Shown in pieces: positions 52,509 through 61,268 of a stretch of 64,000 nt of DNA. The stretch comes from Paenibacillus sp. UNC499MF. GTDB lineage: Bacteria > Bacillota > Bacilli > Paenibacillales > NBRC-103111. A model generated the notes under the pieces. The model worked only from the letters and a program-made list of their open reading frames with translations. It was not told the DNA's origin and did no database searches. The stretch lies in assembly GCF_900107975.1 (NCBI RefSeq), contig NZ_FNVF01000001.1:873237-937236 (forward strand). The letters run 5' to 3'. Each line of letters begins with the position of its first letter. Position 1 is the first letter of the stretch. The position numbers and the translations under genes are program-made.

Positions 52509-53396
52509 ATGAAACCAGCTCTTTTTAACGGACACAAAGACTCCAATTCAATGTTTTCAGGCGAACGTATACTAATCTGGACGGGGTTGGCAGGCTTTAT
52601 ACTGGCGGCTTTTATGGCGGTTTATATGACCTTATACGGAAGCCGGGTTCTTCCGGAAGGGAACTTGGAAAGCGCCTTTTCCTTTAACGCCGCACTAGGC
52701 ATGTTTATCCTGTCGATAGCGGCCATTCTGCCTTTGGCCCGTATGAGCGTCCGCTCGCGCAAAGTGTACCGCTGGATGCTCGCCTTCACCGCAGGGGCAG
52801 CCTATCTGCTGGAATCCGTTCAGCACCTGAGGGGAATCAATCCGCGCTTTACGCAGGCGGGCTCCACCGTCGACCGTATCGCGGGCATCACCTTCGGTAT
52901 GGACTCCATGCTGCTGATTGTTCTTATTGTCTGGCTTGCAGCGGCTTTTTTCAGAAAAACGGCCTTAAGGGACCGGCCGCTTGTCATTCTCGGCATCCGG
53001 TACGGGTTTCTCTCCACTATGGCGGCCGTCGCGGCGGGGATCGGCATGGTCGTTCTCGAGAGCCGCTATACCGGTGCTGCTGGCAATCTGATCGTCCTGC
53101 ACGGGCTCGGATTTCATGCGGTTCAGACGATTCCGCTGCTTGGCTGGCTGCTGGAAAAATCGGACGAAGGCCAGTCCCGCAAAGTCCTGCTTGTCCACGC
53201 AGGCGCAATCGGCTGGATGCTTGCGGTCGCCGGTATCGCAATCCAGACGGCTTCGGGCATGTCCGTCGCCGAGCTGTCGCCCTGGACGCTCGCGGCGGCC
53301 GCCGGGATGCTCGTGTGGCTCTTTGCCCTCGGCACGGCTCTCCGGATGTCGGTAACCGTAAGCTGGAAAACCCGGGCGGGCCTGCCGAAACTGTAA
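52509..53396 (+). CDS. Hypothetical multi-pass membrane protein
   Basis: A 295-residue membrane protein with about eight helices, which I do not recognise. Helices include ILIWTGLAGFILAAFMAVYM, LGMFILSIAAILPLA, MLLIVLIVWLAAAFF and LLVHAGAIGWMLAVAGIAI. Conserved-looking polar spots are HLRGINPRFT and HGLGFHAVQ. The ATG at 52509 has GAGGAAG upstream. It is probably the main target of the TetR-family regulator just before it. Confidence 0.75.
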   Translation: MKPALFNGHKDSNSMFSGERILIWTGLAGFILAAFMAVYMTLYGSRVLPEGNLESAFSFNAALGMFILSIAAILPLARMSVRSRKVYRWMLAFTAGAAYLLESVQHLRGINPRFTQAGSTVDRIAGITFGMDSMLLIVLIVWLAAAFFRKTALRDRPLVILGIRYGFLSTMAAVAAGIGMVVLESRYTGAAGNLIVLHGLGFHAVQTIPLLGWLLEKSDEGQSRKVLLVHAGAIGWMLAVAGIAIQTASGMSVAELSPWTLAAAAGMLVWLFALGTALRMSVTVSWKTRAGLPKL

Positions 53397-53475
53397 CGGC
53401 TCCAAGGCGCGGCGAGGAGCCGCATGCCGGAGGTTAACTATAGCCGGACGCGCCGGATTGGCGGTTGATCCATGG

Positions 53476-53516
53476 CCGGATTTCCTTGCAGACGAAGGAA
53501 ATCCGGTCTTTTTTTC
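53476..53516 (+). terminator. Terminator after membrane-protein gene
   Basis: CCGGATTTCCTT-gcagacg-AAGGAAATCCGG followed by TCTTTTTTT. Confidence 0.94.
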
Positions 53517-53687
53517 GGCTGAGCAAAGAGAGATTGAAAGTTTTGGAGGGAGGAAGTAATTTCGGCGTTTCTAAATGGTTCGTTGTTGTTATAATAACTA
53601 CATCGAACCTATCTGTTTTCCGGCCGGATCACCGGTTCGGTGAAACAGCGCCCCTCATTTAGGGGGCAGAAAGCAAGGAGGCTTCCC

Positions 53688-56600
53688 GTGAACATCCCTT
53701 CGCAGGCTAAAGAAACCCTTTTTACTCATTTGTACGGTCAGGCCGCGAACGGTCTTGTATTTGCATCTCCGGAAAACGGGGAGTGGCTAAGCATTAACCC
53801 GGCTTTGTGCGGCATTCTGGGTTATTCGGAAGCGGAGCTGCGCGAAAAAAACGAGCAAGAGATTGTGCATCCCGAAGACCGGCTCACCGACGAGCACGGA
53901 CAGGTGATGGAAAAGTTGACCCGTTTTCCCGGTGAGATTTATGAAAGGGAGAAACGGTATTTTCATAGGAACGGGAACGTCATCACGGTATCCACCCGTA
54001 CAACTCTCGCACGCGATAACGCGGCAGGCCATCCGCTCTATCTTATCCATGAAATCGCGGATATAACGGATAAAAAAGCAGCCGAAAAAGAGCTGGAGGA
54101 CAACCGTGATCTTTCCCTGCTTTTTTCCAAAAACATTCAGGATGTTATCTCGTTCAGCTCGCCGAGCGGGACGATTCTATATATTTCCCCTTCCGTAGAA
54201 GGGCTCCTCGGCTATAAACCGGAAGAAATGATCGGGCGCAAGCGCGTCGATTTCTACCACCCCGAAGATGCTTTCCAAATGCGAAGCCGCGACAAGCTTT
54301 ATTCGGAGAAAGAAGTTTTTATAAGGCGGGTCCGGCACAAGCAGGGCCATTATATTTGGCTGGAGACCGCTTTTCAGCTGGTACGTAACAGTGAAGGCCG
54401 CGTTATCAAAATATTGGCGATCGGGCGCAACGTGACGGAGCGGAAAAAGTATGAAGAAACGCTGGCCGAGGCACAGCGGATTGCGCATATCGGTTCGTGG
54501 GAGTGGGACCTGCTGAGTTCGCGGCTTTCTTTCTCGGATGAAATGCGCCGTATTTTCGGTTACGCCATCCATTCCGTCGATTCCAATGCGGATTTATTCA
54601 TGAGCTGCATTGACCCCGGAGATCTTCCGCGTGTCCGCGAAAGCATCGGGAATGCGATAGCAAAAGGGGAGTCCGGCGAGCTGGTCTACAAAATCTGTCT
54701 GCCGGACCAGTCGGTCCGTACCATCGCGGGCCAATGGGAGGTTGTTACCGACGAATTCAACCATCCCATTCAAATCATCGGAATGGTGCAGGATATAACC
54801 GAACGCCGGAGGATGGAAGAACGGATTCTGGAAAGCGAGCAGAATTACCGGCTTATCTCGGAATACTCGCTTGATTTTATTTCCCGGCATGCCGTCGATG
54901 AGCAGGCGACGTTCCTGTTCGTGTCTCCGATCTGCCGCACGATGCTCGGTTACGAGCCCGAGGAAATGGTGGGCACACCGGGGCTAGGCTATATTCACCC
55001 CGACGATGTCGACAACGTTAAAGAGTATCTCCAGGAAAATCTCCATGGGGAAGGCGACGAGAAGATAACGTTCCGGTTTTTCCGCAAAGACGGCACGTAT
55101 GTCTGGTTTGAAACGACCAGCCGCTACACTGTGGACGATCAGAACAGAAATCAGGAGATCGTGGCCATTTCCCGCGATATTACGGAGCGCAAAAACACGG
55201 AGCTGCGCCTCCAGGAATACAAATCGCTGTTTGATTACAATCCCGTCGGCGTAGCCTCGCTTGATCTCCAAGGAAATCTGCTGACGGCTAACCGGGGCCA
55301 GCAGATGTTAACGGGATACTCCGAGAAGGAGCTGACCGACCGGCATTTCGCCGCGCTCGTTCATCCGGACGATTACGAGAAGACCCTCCGGCACTTCGGG
55401 CTGGCGGTGAAAGGGGATCCGCAAGCTTACGAGATCGGCCTCATTCATAAAGACGGACACCGCATCGAAGCGAATATCCTGAACGTTCCGATTGTGCTTG
55501 GCGGCAGCATAGTCGGGGTGTACGTCCTGACGAGCGACATTACGGACCGGAAAAAATATACGGAAGAGATCGAGAAGCTGAGCTATGAGCACGCGCTGAT
55601 TCTCAATTCCGTTTCCGAAGGAATTTTCGGGCTGGACTTGCTCGGGCAGGGGATGTTTATCAATCCCGCCGGCGCATCCATGCTCGGGTTTAACCCGAAA
55701 GAACTGATCGGAAGCCGTTACCTCCAAACCGTTGAGCAGGCTTGCCCGGACGGCAATCACTATCTTCCCGGAGACTCGCCGATCGAACGGGCGGTAAGGG
55801 ACGGCGTATCGGTATCTCCGAGCGAAGGCATATTCTGGCGGAAGGACGGAACGAGCTTCCTGGCGTCCTATCAAGTTACCCCTCTGTTCGATAAGGGAGA
55901 GAGGAAGGGCGTCGTGGTCGTTTTCCGCGATGTGACGAACGAGAAAGAAATTATCCGGGCCAAAGAATTTGCCGAACAGGCCGACCGGGCAAAGTCGGAG
56001 TTTCTGGCCATTATGTCCCATGAGCTGCGCACGCCGATGAACGGAATTATCGGCATGACCGGCCTCCTTCAGGAAACGATGCTCGACGAGGAGCAGCGCA
56101 GCTACGCGGATATTATCCGGGAGAGCAGCGACGCCCTGCTGCACATTTTGAATGAAATTCTGGATTTCTCCCGGATCGAGGCCGGCAAAATGGAATTAAA
56201 CCTGGGGGCGGTCGATTTAAGGGAAACGCTCGCGGGTGTTATGGAGCTGTTCCGGGTGAAGGCGGAAGAGAAAGGGCTGGAGCTTTCGCATGATATTCCG
56301 GCCGGATTACCCCGGTACGTGATGGGGGACGAGGCGCGAATCCGGCAAGTGCTGATCAATCTGATCAGCAACGCGATCAAATTTACCGAGCAGGGAAGCG
56401 TATCGATAGCCGTGGAAATGACCTCTGCCTCCGATCACCGGTCGGTTCTGCTGGAGTTTAAAATCCGCGATACGGGGATCGGAATTCCCGCAGGCAAAAT
56501 TCACCGGCTGTTTCAATCGTTCTCGCAGCTGCATCCCGCCATTAACCGCAAATATGGCGGTACCGGGCTCGGCTTGTCGATCAGCAAGAAGCTGGCCGAG

Positions 56601-57149
56601 CTGATGGGGGGCGAAATCGGTGTGGAGAGCGAAGAGGGCGCCGGCTCCACCTTCTTCTTCACCCTTCCCTCCGGTTTGGGCCTTGCGGAGACTTCAGATC
56701 CCGCCGCCGATACCTCCAAGGCACCGGCCGCCATGGTCCCGTCTCTTCCGGAAGCGCAGCCTGAGCCTTTGCGGCTGCTCATTGCGGATGATCATCCGAT
56801 GAACCGGACGCTGCTGCTGACGTTAACCGGCAAGCTCGGATACGCGGCAGATGTCGCAACGAGCGGCGCGGAGGCCGTGCAGGCTGCGGGAGAGCATGCG
56901 TACGATATCATCTTTATGGATGTGCAGATGCCCGTTATGGACGGGTTTGAGGCGACCCGTCTCATCCGTGAGAAATACGGGGAAGGTCCGTCAGCTCCCG
57001 TCATCATTGCCGTCACCGCCTTTGCCAGGGAGGAAGACAAACAGCGGTGCCTGGCATTCGGGATGAACGATTATATCAGCAAACCTATTCTTTCGGATGA
57101 GCTTAAACGTCTGCTTGCCGAGTGGTCCGCCCGGATAAAAGAGCGATAG
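53688..57149 (+). CDS. Hybrid sensor histidine kinase with six PAS domains and a receiver
   Basis: A 1153-residue cytosolic sensor without membrane helices. Six PAS modules, several with PAC segments, occupy about residues 10-130, 138-255, 257-375, 381-500, 506-625 and 631-755. HisKA follows with His778 in MSHELRTPMNGI. The ATPase domain (about 880-1000) has Asn895 in the N-box, DTGIGI and GGTGLGLSI. A C-terminal receiver (1028-1150) has acidic pair IADDHP and phospho-acceptor Asp1078 in FMDVQMPVMDGF. It starts at GTG (53688), with AAGGAGG upstream. No output regulator is adjacent. The ligand is unknown; PAS domains may sense redox, light or small molecules. Confidence 0.94.
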   Translation: MNIPSQAKETLFTHLYGQAANGLVFASPENGEWLSINPALCGILGYSEAELREKNEQEIVHPEDRLTDEHGQVMEKLTRFPGEIYEREKRYFHRNGNVITVSTRTTLARDNAAGHPLYLIHEIADITDKKAAEKELEDNRDLSLLFSKNIQDVISFSSPSGTILYISPSVEGLLGYKPEEMIGRKRVDFYHPEDAFQMRSRDKLYSEKEVFIRRVRHKQGHYIWLETAFQLVRNSEGRVIKILAIGRNVTERKKYEETLAEAQRIAHIGSWEWDLLSSRLSFSDEMRRIFGYAIHSVDSNADLFMSCIDPGDLPRVRESIGNAIAKGESGELVYKICLPDQSVRTIAGQWEVVTDEFNHPIQIIGMVQDITERRRMEERILESEQNYRLISEYSLDFISRHAVDEQATFLFVSPICRTMLGYEPEEMVGTPGLGYIHPDDVDNVKEYLQENLHGEGDEKITFRFFRKDGTYVWFETTSRYTVDDQNRNQEIVAISRDITERKNTELRLQEYKSLFDYNPVGVASLDLQGNLLTANRGQQMLTGYSEKELTDRHFAALVHPDDYEKTLRHFGLAVKGDPQAYEIGLIHKDGHRIEANILNVPIVLGGSIVGVYVLTSDITDRKKYTEEIEKLSYEHALILNSVSEGIFGLDLLGQGMFINPAGASMLGFNPKELIGSRYLQTVEQACPDGNHYLPGDSPIERAVRDGVSVSPSEGIFWRKDGTSFLASYQVTPLFDKGERKGVVVVFRDVTNEKEIIRAKEFAEQADRAKSEFLAIMSHELRTPMNGIIGMTGLLQETMLDEEQRSYADIIRESSDALLHILNEILDFSRIEAGKMELNLGAVDLRETLAGVMELFRVKAEEKGLELSHDIPAGLPRYVMGDEARIRQVLINLISNAIKFTEQGSVSIAVEMTSASDHRSVLLEFKIRDTGIGIPAGKIHRLFQSFSQLHPAINRKYGGTGLGLSISKKLAELMGGEIGVESEEGAGSTFFFTLPSGLGLAETSDPAADTSKAPAAMVPSLPEAQPEPLRLLIADDHPMNRTLLLTLTGKLGYAADVATSGAEAVQAAGEHAYDIIFMDVQMPVMDGFEATRLIREKYGEGPSAPVIIAVTAFAREEDKQRCLAFGMNDYISKPILSDELKRLLAEWSARIKER

Positions 57150-57158
57150 AACCCGTGA

Positions 57159-57184
57159 AAACCCGCCGTGAAGCGGGTTTTTTT
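57159..57184 (+). terminator. Terminator of hybrid kinase gene
   Basis: AAACCCGC-cgtgaa-GCGGGTTT followed by T residues. Confidence 0.92.
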
Positions 57185-57228
57185 GTTGCAAAAGCCGGAT
57201 TACCGGGATTAGGCGAACCGGAGGCGAT

Positions 57229-57257
57229 TTGTGAAGTCGCTCATAATGTTTTATAAT
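57229..57257 (+). promoter_or_regulatory. Sigma-A promoter of yojF-bshB2
   Basis: TTGTGA and a perfect TATAAT with a 17-base spacer, about 80 bases before yojF. Confidence 0.78.
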
Positions 57258-57338
57258 TAGCTACATTTAAACCTACAATAGATTAGCCGCATACAATAGT
57301 TTAGGTGAATACGTCAGTATATTACTGGAGGAATCTTC

Positions 57339-57683
57339 ATGCAGTTTATTAAGCAGGCAGCGGTTCAGCAGGTTCTTGATCTGCTTAAGGCCCAAGACCT
57401 GTATATTCATCTGGAAATGACCAACGGGGCGTACGCATCTCATCTGGATCAGTCCAAACATACGGCCTCGACGTTTATCCGCAATTCCAAGATCCGTTAT
57501 ATACAGGGATCTATTGCCGGAAACGGTCCCTACCGGGTCGGGCTTAAAATGGAAGAAGGCTGGGTTTATTCCGAAGGACTTACCCATTGGGACGAAACGG
57601 AGACGGAGAGACTGATTTTATCGGGACATGATAAAGACGGCAAGCTTGTCGTTTCCCTGCAGTTGAGCCGCAGCCCTTTTTAA
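57339..57683 (+). CDS. yojF: YojF family protein (DUF1806)
   Basis: A 114-residue protein matching B. subtilis YojF: YIHLEMTNGAYASH, AFIRNSK-like TFIRNSKIRY, GPYRVGLKMEEGWVYSEGLTHW. It is always found next to bshB2 in Bacillales, and the same order holds here with a 20-base gap. Its function is not known, but it is presumably connected with bacillithiol metabolism. TGGAGGAATC precedes the ATG. Confidence 0.93.
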   Translation: MQFIKQAAVQQVLDLLKAQDLYIHLEMTNGAYASHLDQSKHTASTFIRNSKIRYIQGSIAGNGPYRVGLKMEEGWVYSEGLTHWDETETERLILSGHDKDGKLVVSLQLSRSPF

Positions 57684-57703
57684 CTTACAAAGAGAGAAGG
57701 TAA

Positions 57704-58366
57704 ATGGAGATGGAACGACACATACTGGTCGTCCTGCCGCATCCCGATGACGAAGCGTTCAGCGTGTCCGGTACGCTTGCGGGCCATATACGGCAAGGAA
57801 CTCCCGTGACTTACGCGTGTTTGACACTGGGAGAAATGGGACGCAATATGGGAAACCCCCTTGCGGCCAACCGCGTGACGCTGCCCGAAATCCGCAAAGC
57901 CGAGCTTGAGGAATCGTGCCGGTCGATCGGAATTGAGGATCTGCGCATGCTGGGCTTTCACGATAAAACGATTGAGTTCGAAGACCGGGAACTGCTCGTC
58001 GACAAAATCCGCGGGCTCATAGAGGAATTGAATCCTTCACTGGTTATCACGTTCTATCCGGGCTACAGCGTGCATCCGGACCATGACGCCACAGGGGCGG
58101 CCGTTATAGATACCGTTCAAAGAATGCCCCTGGAAGAGAGACCGGCCGTTCACTGCATCGCTTTTTCCAAAGGCTGCGAAGAGGTACTCGGTAAAGCGGA
58201 CATCGTGAACGATGTTAGGGCTTATATGCCGCAGAAGCTGGGCTCGATCCTTGCCCACAGCTCCCAGTTCCAGCTAAACGGACAGCTCAGCGGTAAATCC
58301 GCAGGCGACCAAGAGGTACTGGACCGGTTCGGCCGCGAGCGGTTATGGACCTACCGGTTTCAATAA
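57704..58366 (+). CDS. bshB2: Bacillithiol biosynthesis deacetylase BshB2
   Basis: A LmbE-like zinc deacetylase of 220 residues that removes acetyl from GlcNAc-malate, or acts as a bacillithiol-conjugate amidase. Zinc ligands are in LPHPDDEAFS (His-Pro-Asp-Asp) and YSVHPDHDATG. The N-terminus aligns with B. subtilis BshB2 from the first ATG (57704). Its presence shows that the host uses bacillithiol. Confidence 0.94.
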   Translation: MEMERHILVVLPHPDDEAFSVSGTLAGHIRQGTPVTYACLTLGEMGRNMGNPLAANRVTLPEIRKAELEESCRSIGIEDLRMLGFHDKTIEFEDRELLVDKIRGLIEELNPSLVITFYPGYSVHPDHDATGAAVIDTVQRMPLEERPAVHCIAFSKGCEEVLGKADIVNDVRAYMPQKLGSILAHSSQFQLNGQLSGKSAGDQEVLDRFGRERLWTYRFQ

Positions 58367-58402
58367 AAGGGTGAGGGCGTAGAGGCGCTGCCGCAACCAG
58401 GG

Positions 58403-58444
58403 AAAGACCGTCAGGGACATTGGAATGTCCTTATCGGTCTTTTT
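58403..58444 (+). terminator. Terminator of yojF-bshB2
   Basis: AAAGACCG...CGGTCTTTTT outer arms with an inner GGGACAT-tgga-ATGTCC hairpin. Confidence 0.9.
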
Positions 58445-58659
58445 CCGCAGCTTATGCCAAGTGGCGGGAATCGGCAAGTTGTCAGCACCTGATGGTTCCA
58501 GCTCTACTCTTGCTTTGGACCGATTCCGGAAATTTTTTCCCGTTTCCCTTGCTCCGCTCATTTGCCAAAACGGCGGATTTGAACTACTATTAACCGTGAA
58601 GTTGTTTGACATGTTACGTTCGTATCTTAAGACAATTGAATATTCAACATTCTTTATCA

Positions 58660-58845
58660 AACAGGTTCCGGTTCATTCTTCAATGAGAGGGAACGGATTA
58701 AAAGGGAAGTCCGGTGCAATTCCGGCACGGTCCCGCCACTGTAAGGGAAAAGGGGGATATCCCCCGGCCGAAGCGCATTATGCCACTGGGTAAACCCGGG
58801 AAGGCGCGCAGGGGATTCCCGAGTCAGGAGACCTGCCTGTTTACC
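58660..58845 (+). ncRNA. Cobalamin riboswitch
   Basis: A full B12 aptamer can be read: AAAAGGGAAGTCCGGTGCAA, the CGGTCCCGCCACTGTAAGGG core, TGCCACTGGG...CCCGGGAAGGCG and the B12-box GAGTCAGGAGACCTGCC at 58821-58837. The flanking ACAGG/CCTGT arms close the structure. It precedes a terminator (58969-58998) and one methyltransferase gene, implying that adenosylcobalamin or a related cobamide switches that gene off. Between the preceding terminator and the aptamer (58445-58659) no gene is convincing; a TTGACA at 58606-58611 may be its promoter. Confidence 0.95.
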
Positions 58846-58968
58846 GGTAACTTCATTCCTACGCGGATATAGGATGGCGTTGATGCGAATGTTCTCCCTG
58901 ATCGCCAGGGTCTTTCAGCTTTCATCTGTTAATGGAACGGACCCGCGCGTATTTATGCGACGAACCCG

Positions 58969-58998
58969 AACATCCTGCCTCCGGCGGGATGTTTTTTA
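58969..58998 (+). terminator. Riboswitch expression-platform terminator
   Basis: AACATCCtGCC-tcc-GGCgGGATGTT followed by TTTTT, about 105 bases before the methyltransferase gene. It should form when the aptamer holds cobalamin. Confidence 0.88.
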
Positions 58999-59102
58999 TT
59001 TGCACCTAAATGAAATCCGCCCCATCATGACCGCAATCAATGCGCGTAAGAAACAAAGGCAGCCGGAACCGACTATTTACCACCGCATGGGGAGGAAAAG
59101 AG

Positions 59103-59993
59103 ATGTATTACGGAGTGAAACTGAATACGAATTACAAAACCCTCTGGCAGGAGGGGATGAAGGATTGGGACGGAAATCTCCCCGTAAGGATGACGGATGA
59201 CGTCAAGGAAGAAGGATTCTGGAACGCTTTTATGAAAAAGAAAGAAGAATCCGGTGTGGATTCCTGGGTCGCCAATCTGCGCAAGGAGCTTATCTCATTT
59301 ATCGATCCCGGCGAGGACGTGCTGGAAATCGGGCCCGGCTGGGGCAACTATACGTTCGAAGCGGCCGAGAAAGCGGGTTCCCTTACATGCGTCGACAGCT
59401 CCGAGAGCGTGCTTGCTTTCTTGAAAGCCGCAGCGGAGCGGAAGGGCTGGAATCACGTAAACTTCGTGCATGCCAAGTGGGAGGAGCTTCCCGAGGTGGA
59501 GCCGGCCGACGTTGTGTTCGGGGTTAACTGCTATTACCGGATGCAGGAGATCGACCGTGCGCTTCTGCATATCAACAACACGGCGAAGCGCCTTGGAATC
59601 GCGGGGATGGTAAGCGGCCCCGAAAAACCCCATTACAAAGACATCGAGGAGCAGTTGGGCTGCAGAATCAGGTTTCAACGCAGAGATTATATCCATTTGC
59701 AGAATCTGCTCTATGAGCTGGGAATCGATGCGAACTGTAAAATCGTCAACCTGCACAAAACATATGCGTATGACACGGAGGAGGAACTGCTGAAGGACAA
59801 CCTGAGCGCGGTTCTGGACAAGGAATTTGACCGGAAGAAGGCTGCCCGGCTGCTGTATGCGTATGTGCGTGAAGCCGACGGCAAGCTGATATACCCGCAC
59901 AATTTCAAAGCGGCTCTCCTTTACTGGAAGCCGGAGAAAAGGCTGGAGCCTGCGGTCCTGCATCCGGAAGTTATGCGGGCCGTCCAGGTTTGA
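59103..59993 (+). CDS. SAM-dependent methyltransferase under cobalamin control
   Basis: A 296-residue class I methyltransferase. Motif I is VLEIGPGWGNYTFEAAEKAG (about residues 78-97), CVDSSESVLAF motif II, and ADVVFGVNCYYRM motif IV. The N-terminal 70 residues and the C-terminal 100 (YPHNFKAALLYW) are not seen in ordinary members. ATG 59103 has GGGGAGG upstream. It is the only gene between the riboswitch and its own terminator, so it depends entirely on cobalamin status. It may modify a corrinoid or replace a B12-dependent step, but neither is shown. Confidence 0.87.
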   Translation: MYYGVKLNTNYKTLWQEGMKDWDGNLPVRMTDDVKEEGFWNAFMKKKEESGVDSWVANLRKELISFIDPGEDVLEIGPGWGNYTFEAAEKAGSLTCVDSSESVLAFLKAAAERKGWNHVNFVHAKWEELPEVEPADVVFGVNCYYRMQEIDRALLHINNTAKRLGIAGMVSGPEKPHYKDIEEQLGCRIRFQRRDYIHLQNLLYELGIDANCKIVNLHKTYAYDTEEELLKDNLSAVLDKEFDRKKAARLLYAYVREADGKLIYPHNFKAALLYWKPEKRLEPAVLHPEVMRAVQV

Positions 59994-60014
59994 TGAGGCC
60001 GCTTGAACTGTTTT

Positions 60015-60051
60015 CCCGGATAACGCGACTTTGCGTTCCGGGCTTTTTTTT
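60015..60051 (+). terminator. Terminator of the cobalamin-controlled gene
   Basis: CCCGGAtAACGC-gactt-GCGTTCCGGG followed by eight T residues. Confidence 0.93.
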
Positions 60052-60167
60052 GTTTTCCGAACAGAAAAAGGAGTGCGGAGAGGAAAGAGCTTGTCATAGA
60101 TGAAGACAGGCTCGCATAGGATGAATTACGTGAATCGTCTGAGGGAGAAGTCTTTTTTGTTGAAAAG

Positions 60168-60180
60168 CGTAATTATTACG
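60168..60180 (+). promoter_or_regulatory. Zur box before the permease operon
   Basis: CGTAATTATTACG, a perfect 13-base palindrome inside GCGTAATTATTACGATTAAA, matches the Bacillus Zur consensus. It lies 40 bases before the permease start. An identical core is at 63776-63788. Confidence 0.88.
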
Positions 60181-60219
60181 ATTAAAATAAGGGGACTGGC
60201 GCAAACAGGAGGGAAGATC

Positions 60220-61242
60220 GTGTACGTTGACGGAACAAGCAGAAGGATGAGGAATAGAAATCTGATCGTTATCGCAGCGGGAAGTTTCCTGGCCGTACTG
60301 GCCTGGCAAGCCCTGCGGACCGGGAGTGTGGTTTTGCCGGACCCCTCTGTCATCGGGCTGTTCAAAACGATGTTCATCGGCATCGTGCTCGAAGCGGTTC
60401 CTTTTATTATGCTGGGTGTGGTGCTTTCCTCGTTTATGCAGGTCTACATCCCGGAGACCTGGATCCGTAAAGCGATCCCCCGGAATCCTTTTCTCGGACT
60501 CGTGTTTGCCTGTCTGCTAGGCATTCTGTTCCCGATTTGCGAATGCGGCATGATCCCGGTCGTCCGGCGGCTGATCAACAAGGGAATGCCCTTGTACATA
60601 GGCGTGGTCGTCATTCTTGCGGGACCCGTCGTCAACCCGGTCGTTTATGCGGCCACCTATACGGCCTTCCGGATGAATCCCGAAATGGTGTATGCCCGAA
60701 TGGGACTGGCTCTTGGAACGGGCGCGCTGATCGGCTTGTTCGTTTACGCGTTTATCAACAAAAACCCTCTGAAACACAGGCTGGATACGCTGTACTCCGG
60801 GAACGGGCAAGACTGCGCGCACGCGCAGGGAAGCGGTAAATTTTTAGCGATGACGAGCCATGCGGGCACGGAATTTTTCGACATGGGGAAATACCTTATT
60901 TTCGGTTCCCTCATTACGGCCGTTATTCAAGCGTTTGTACCGAGAGGAGATTTGTCGGCGCTGGGAGAGGGAGAGGTGCTTCCTCATCTGTTTATGATGG
61001 GGTTTGCCTACATTCTGTCCCTATGTTCGACCTCGGACGCCTTTGTCGCTTCCTCCTTTCTGCAGACGTTTTCCAAAGGATCGCTGCTCACGTTCCTTGT
61101 CTTCGGACCTATGCTCGATTTCAAAAGCACGCTGATGCTTTTGTCCGTTTTCAAAACGAAGTTTGTCCTGCTGCTTGCCCTGCTCATTACGGTGACCGTG
61201 TTTGCCGGTTCTGTCTTGGTCGAGCACTTATTTTTCAGATAA
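60220..61242 (+). CDS. UPF0718 permease
   Basis: A 340-residue membrane protein of the UPF0718/ArsP-like permease family, with about eight helices. FPICECGMIPVVRRLINKG is the conserved Cys-bearing loop, and SLCSTSDAFVASSF the second signature. The GTG at 60220 has AGGAGGG upstream; longer frames would run through the Zur box and are rejected. Together with the DUF1980 gene 26 bases later it matches B. subtilis ycgR-ycgQ. Being Zur-controlled, it probably helps zinc homeostasis, perhaps moving a metal or a metal-binding thiol. Confidence 0.87.
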   Translation: MYVDGTSRRMRNRNLIVIAAGSFLAVLAWQALRTGSVVLPDPSVIGLFKTMFIGIVLEAVPFIMLGVVLSSFMQVYIPETWIRKAIPRNPFLGLVFACLLGILFPICECGMIPVVRRLINKGMPLYIGVVVILAGPVVNPVVYAATYTAFRMNPEMVYARMGLALGTGALIGLFVYAFINKNPLKHRLDTLYSGNGQDCAHAQGSGKFLAMTSHAGTEFFDMGKYLIFGSLITAVIQAFVPRGDLSALGEGEVLPHLFMMGFAYILSLCSTSDAFVASSFLQTFSKGSLLTFLVFGPMLDFKSTLMLLSVFKTKFVLLLALLITVTVFAGSVLVEHLFFR

Positions 61243-61268
61243 GCAGTTGAAATCGGGAGGTGGACCGG

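Noticed and set aside
58874-59200. Open frame between riboswitch and methyltransferase
   Set aside because: It crosses the expression-platform terminator and the methyltransferase ribosome binding site.
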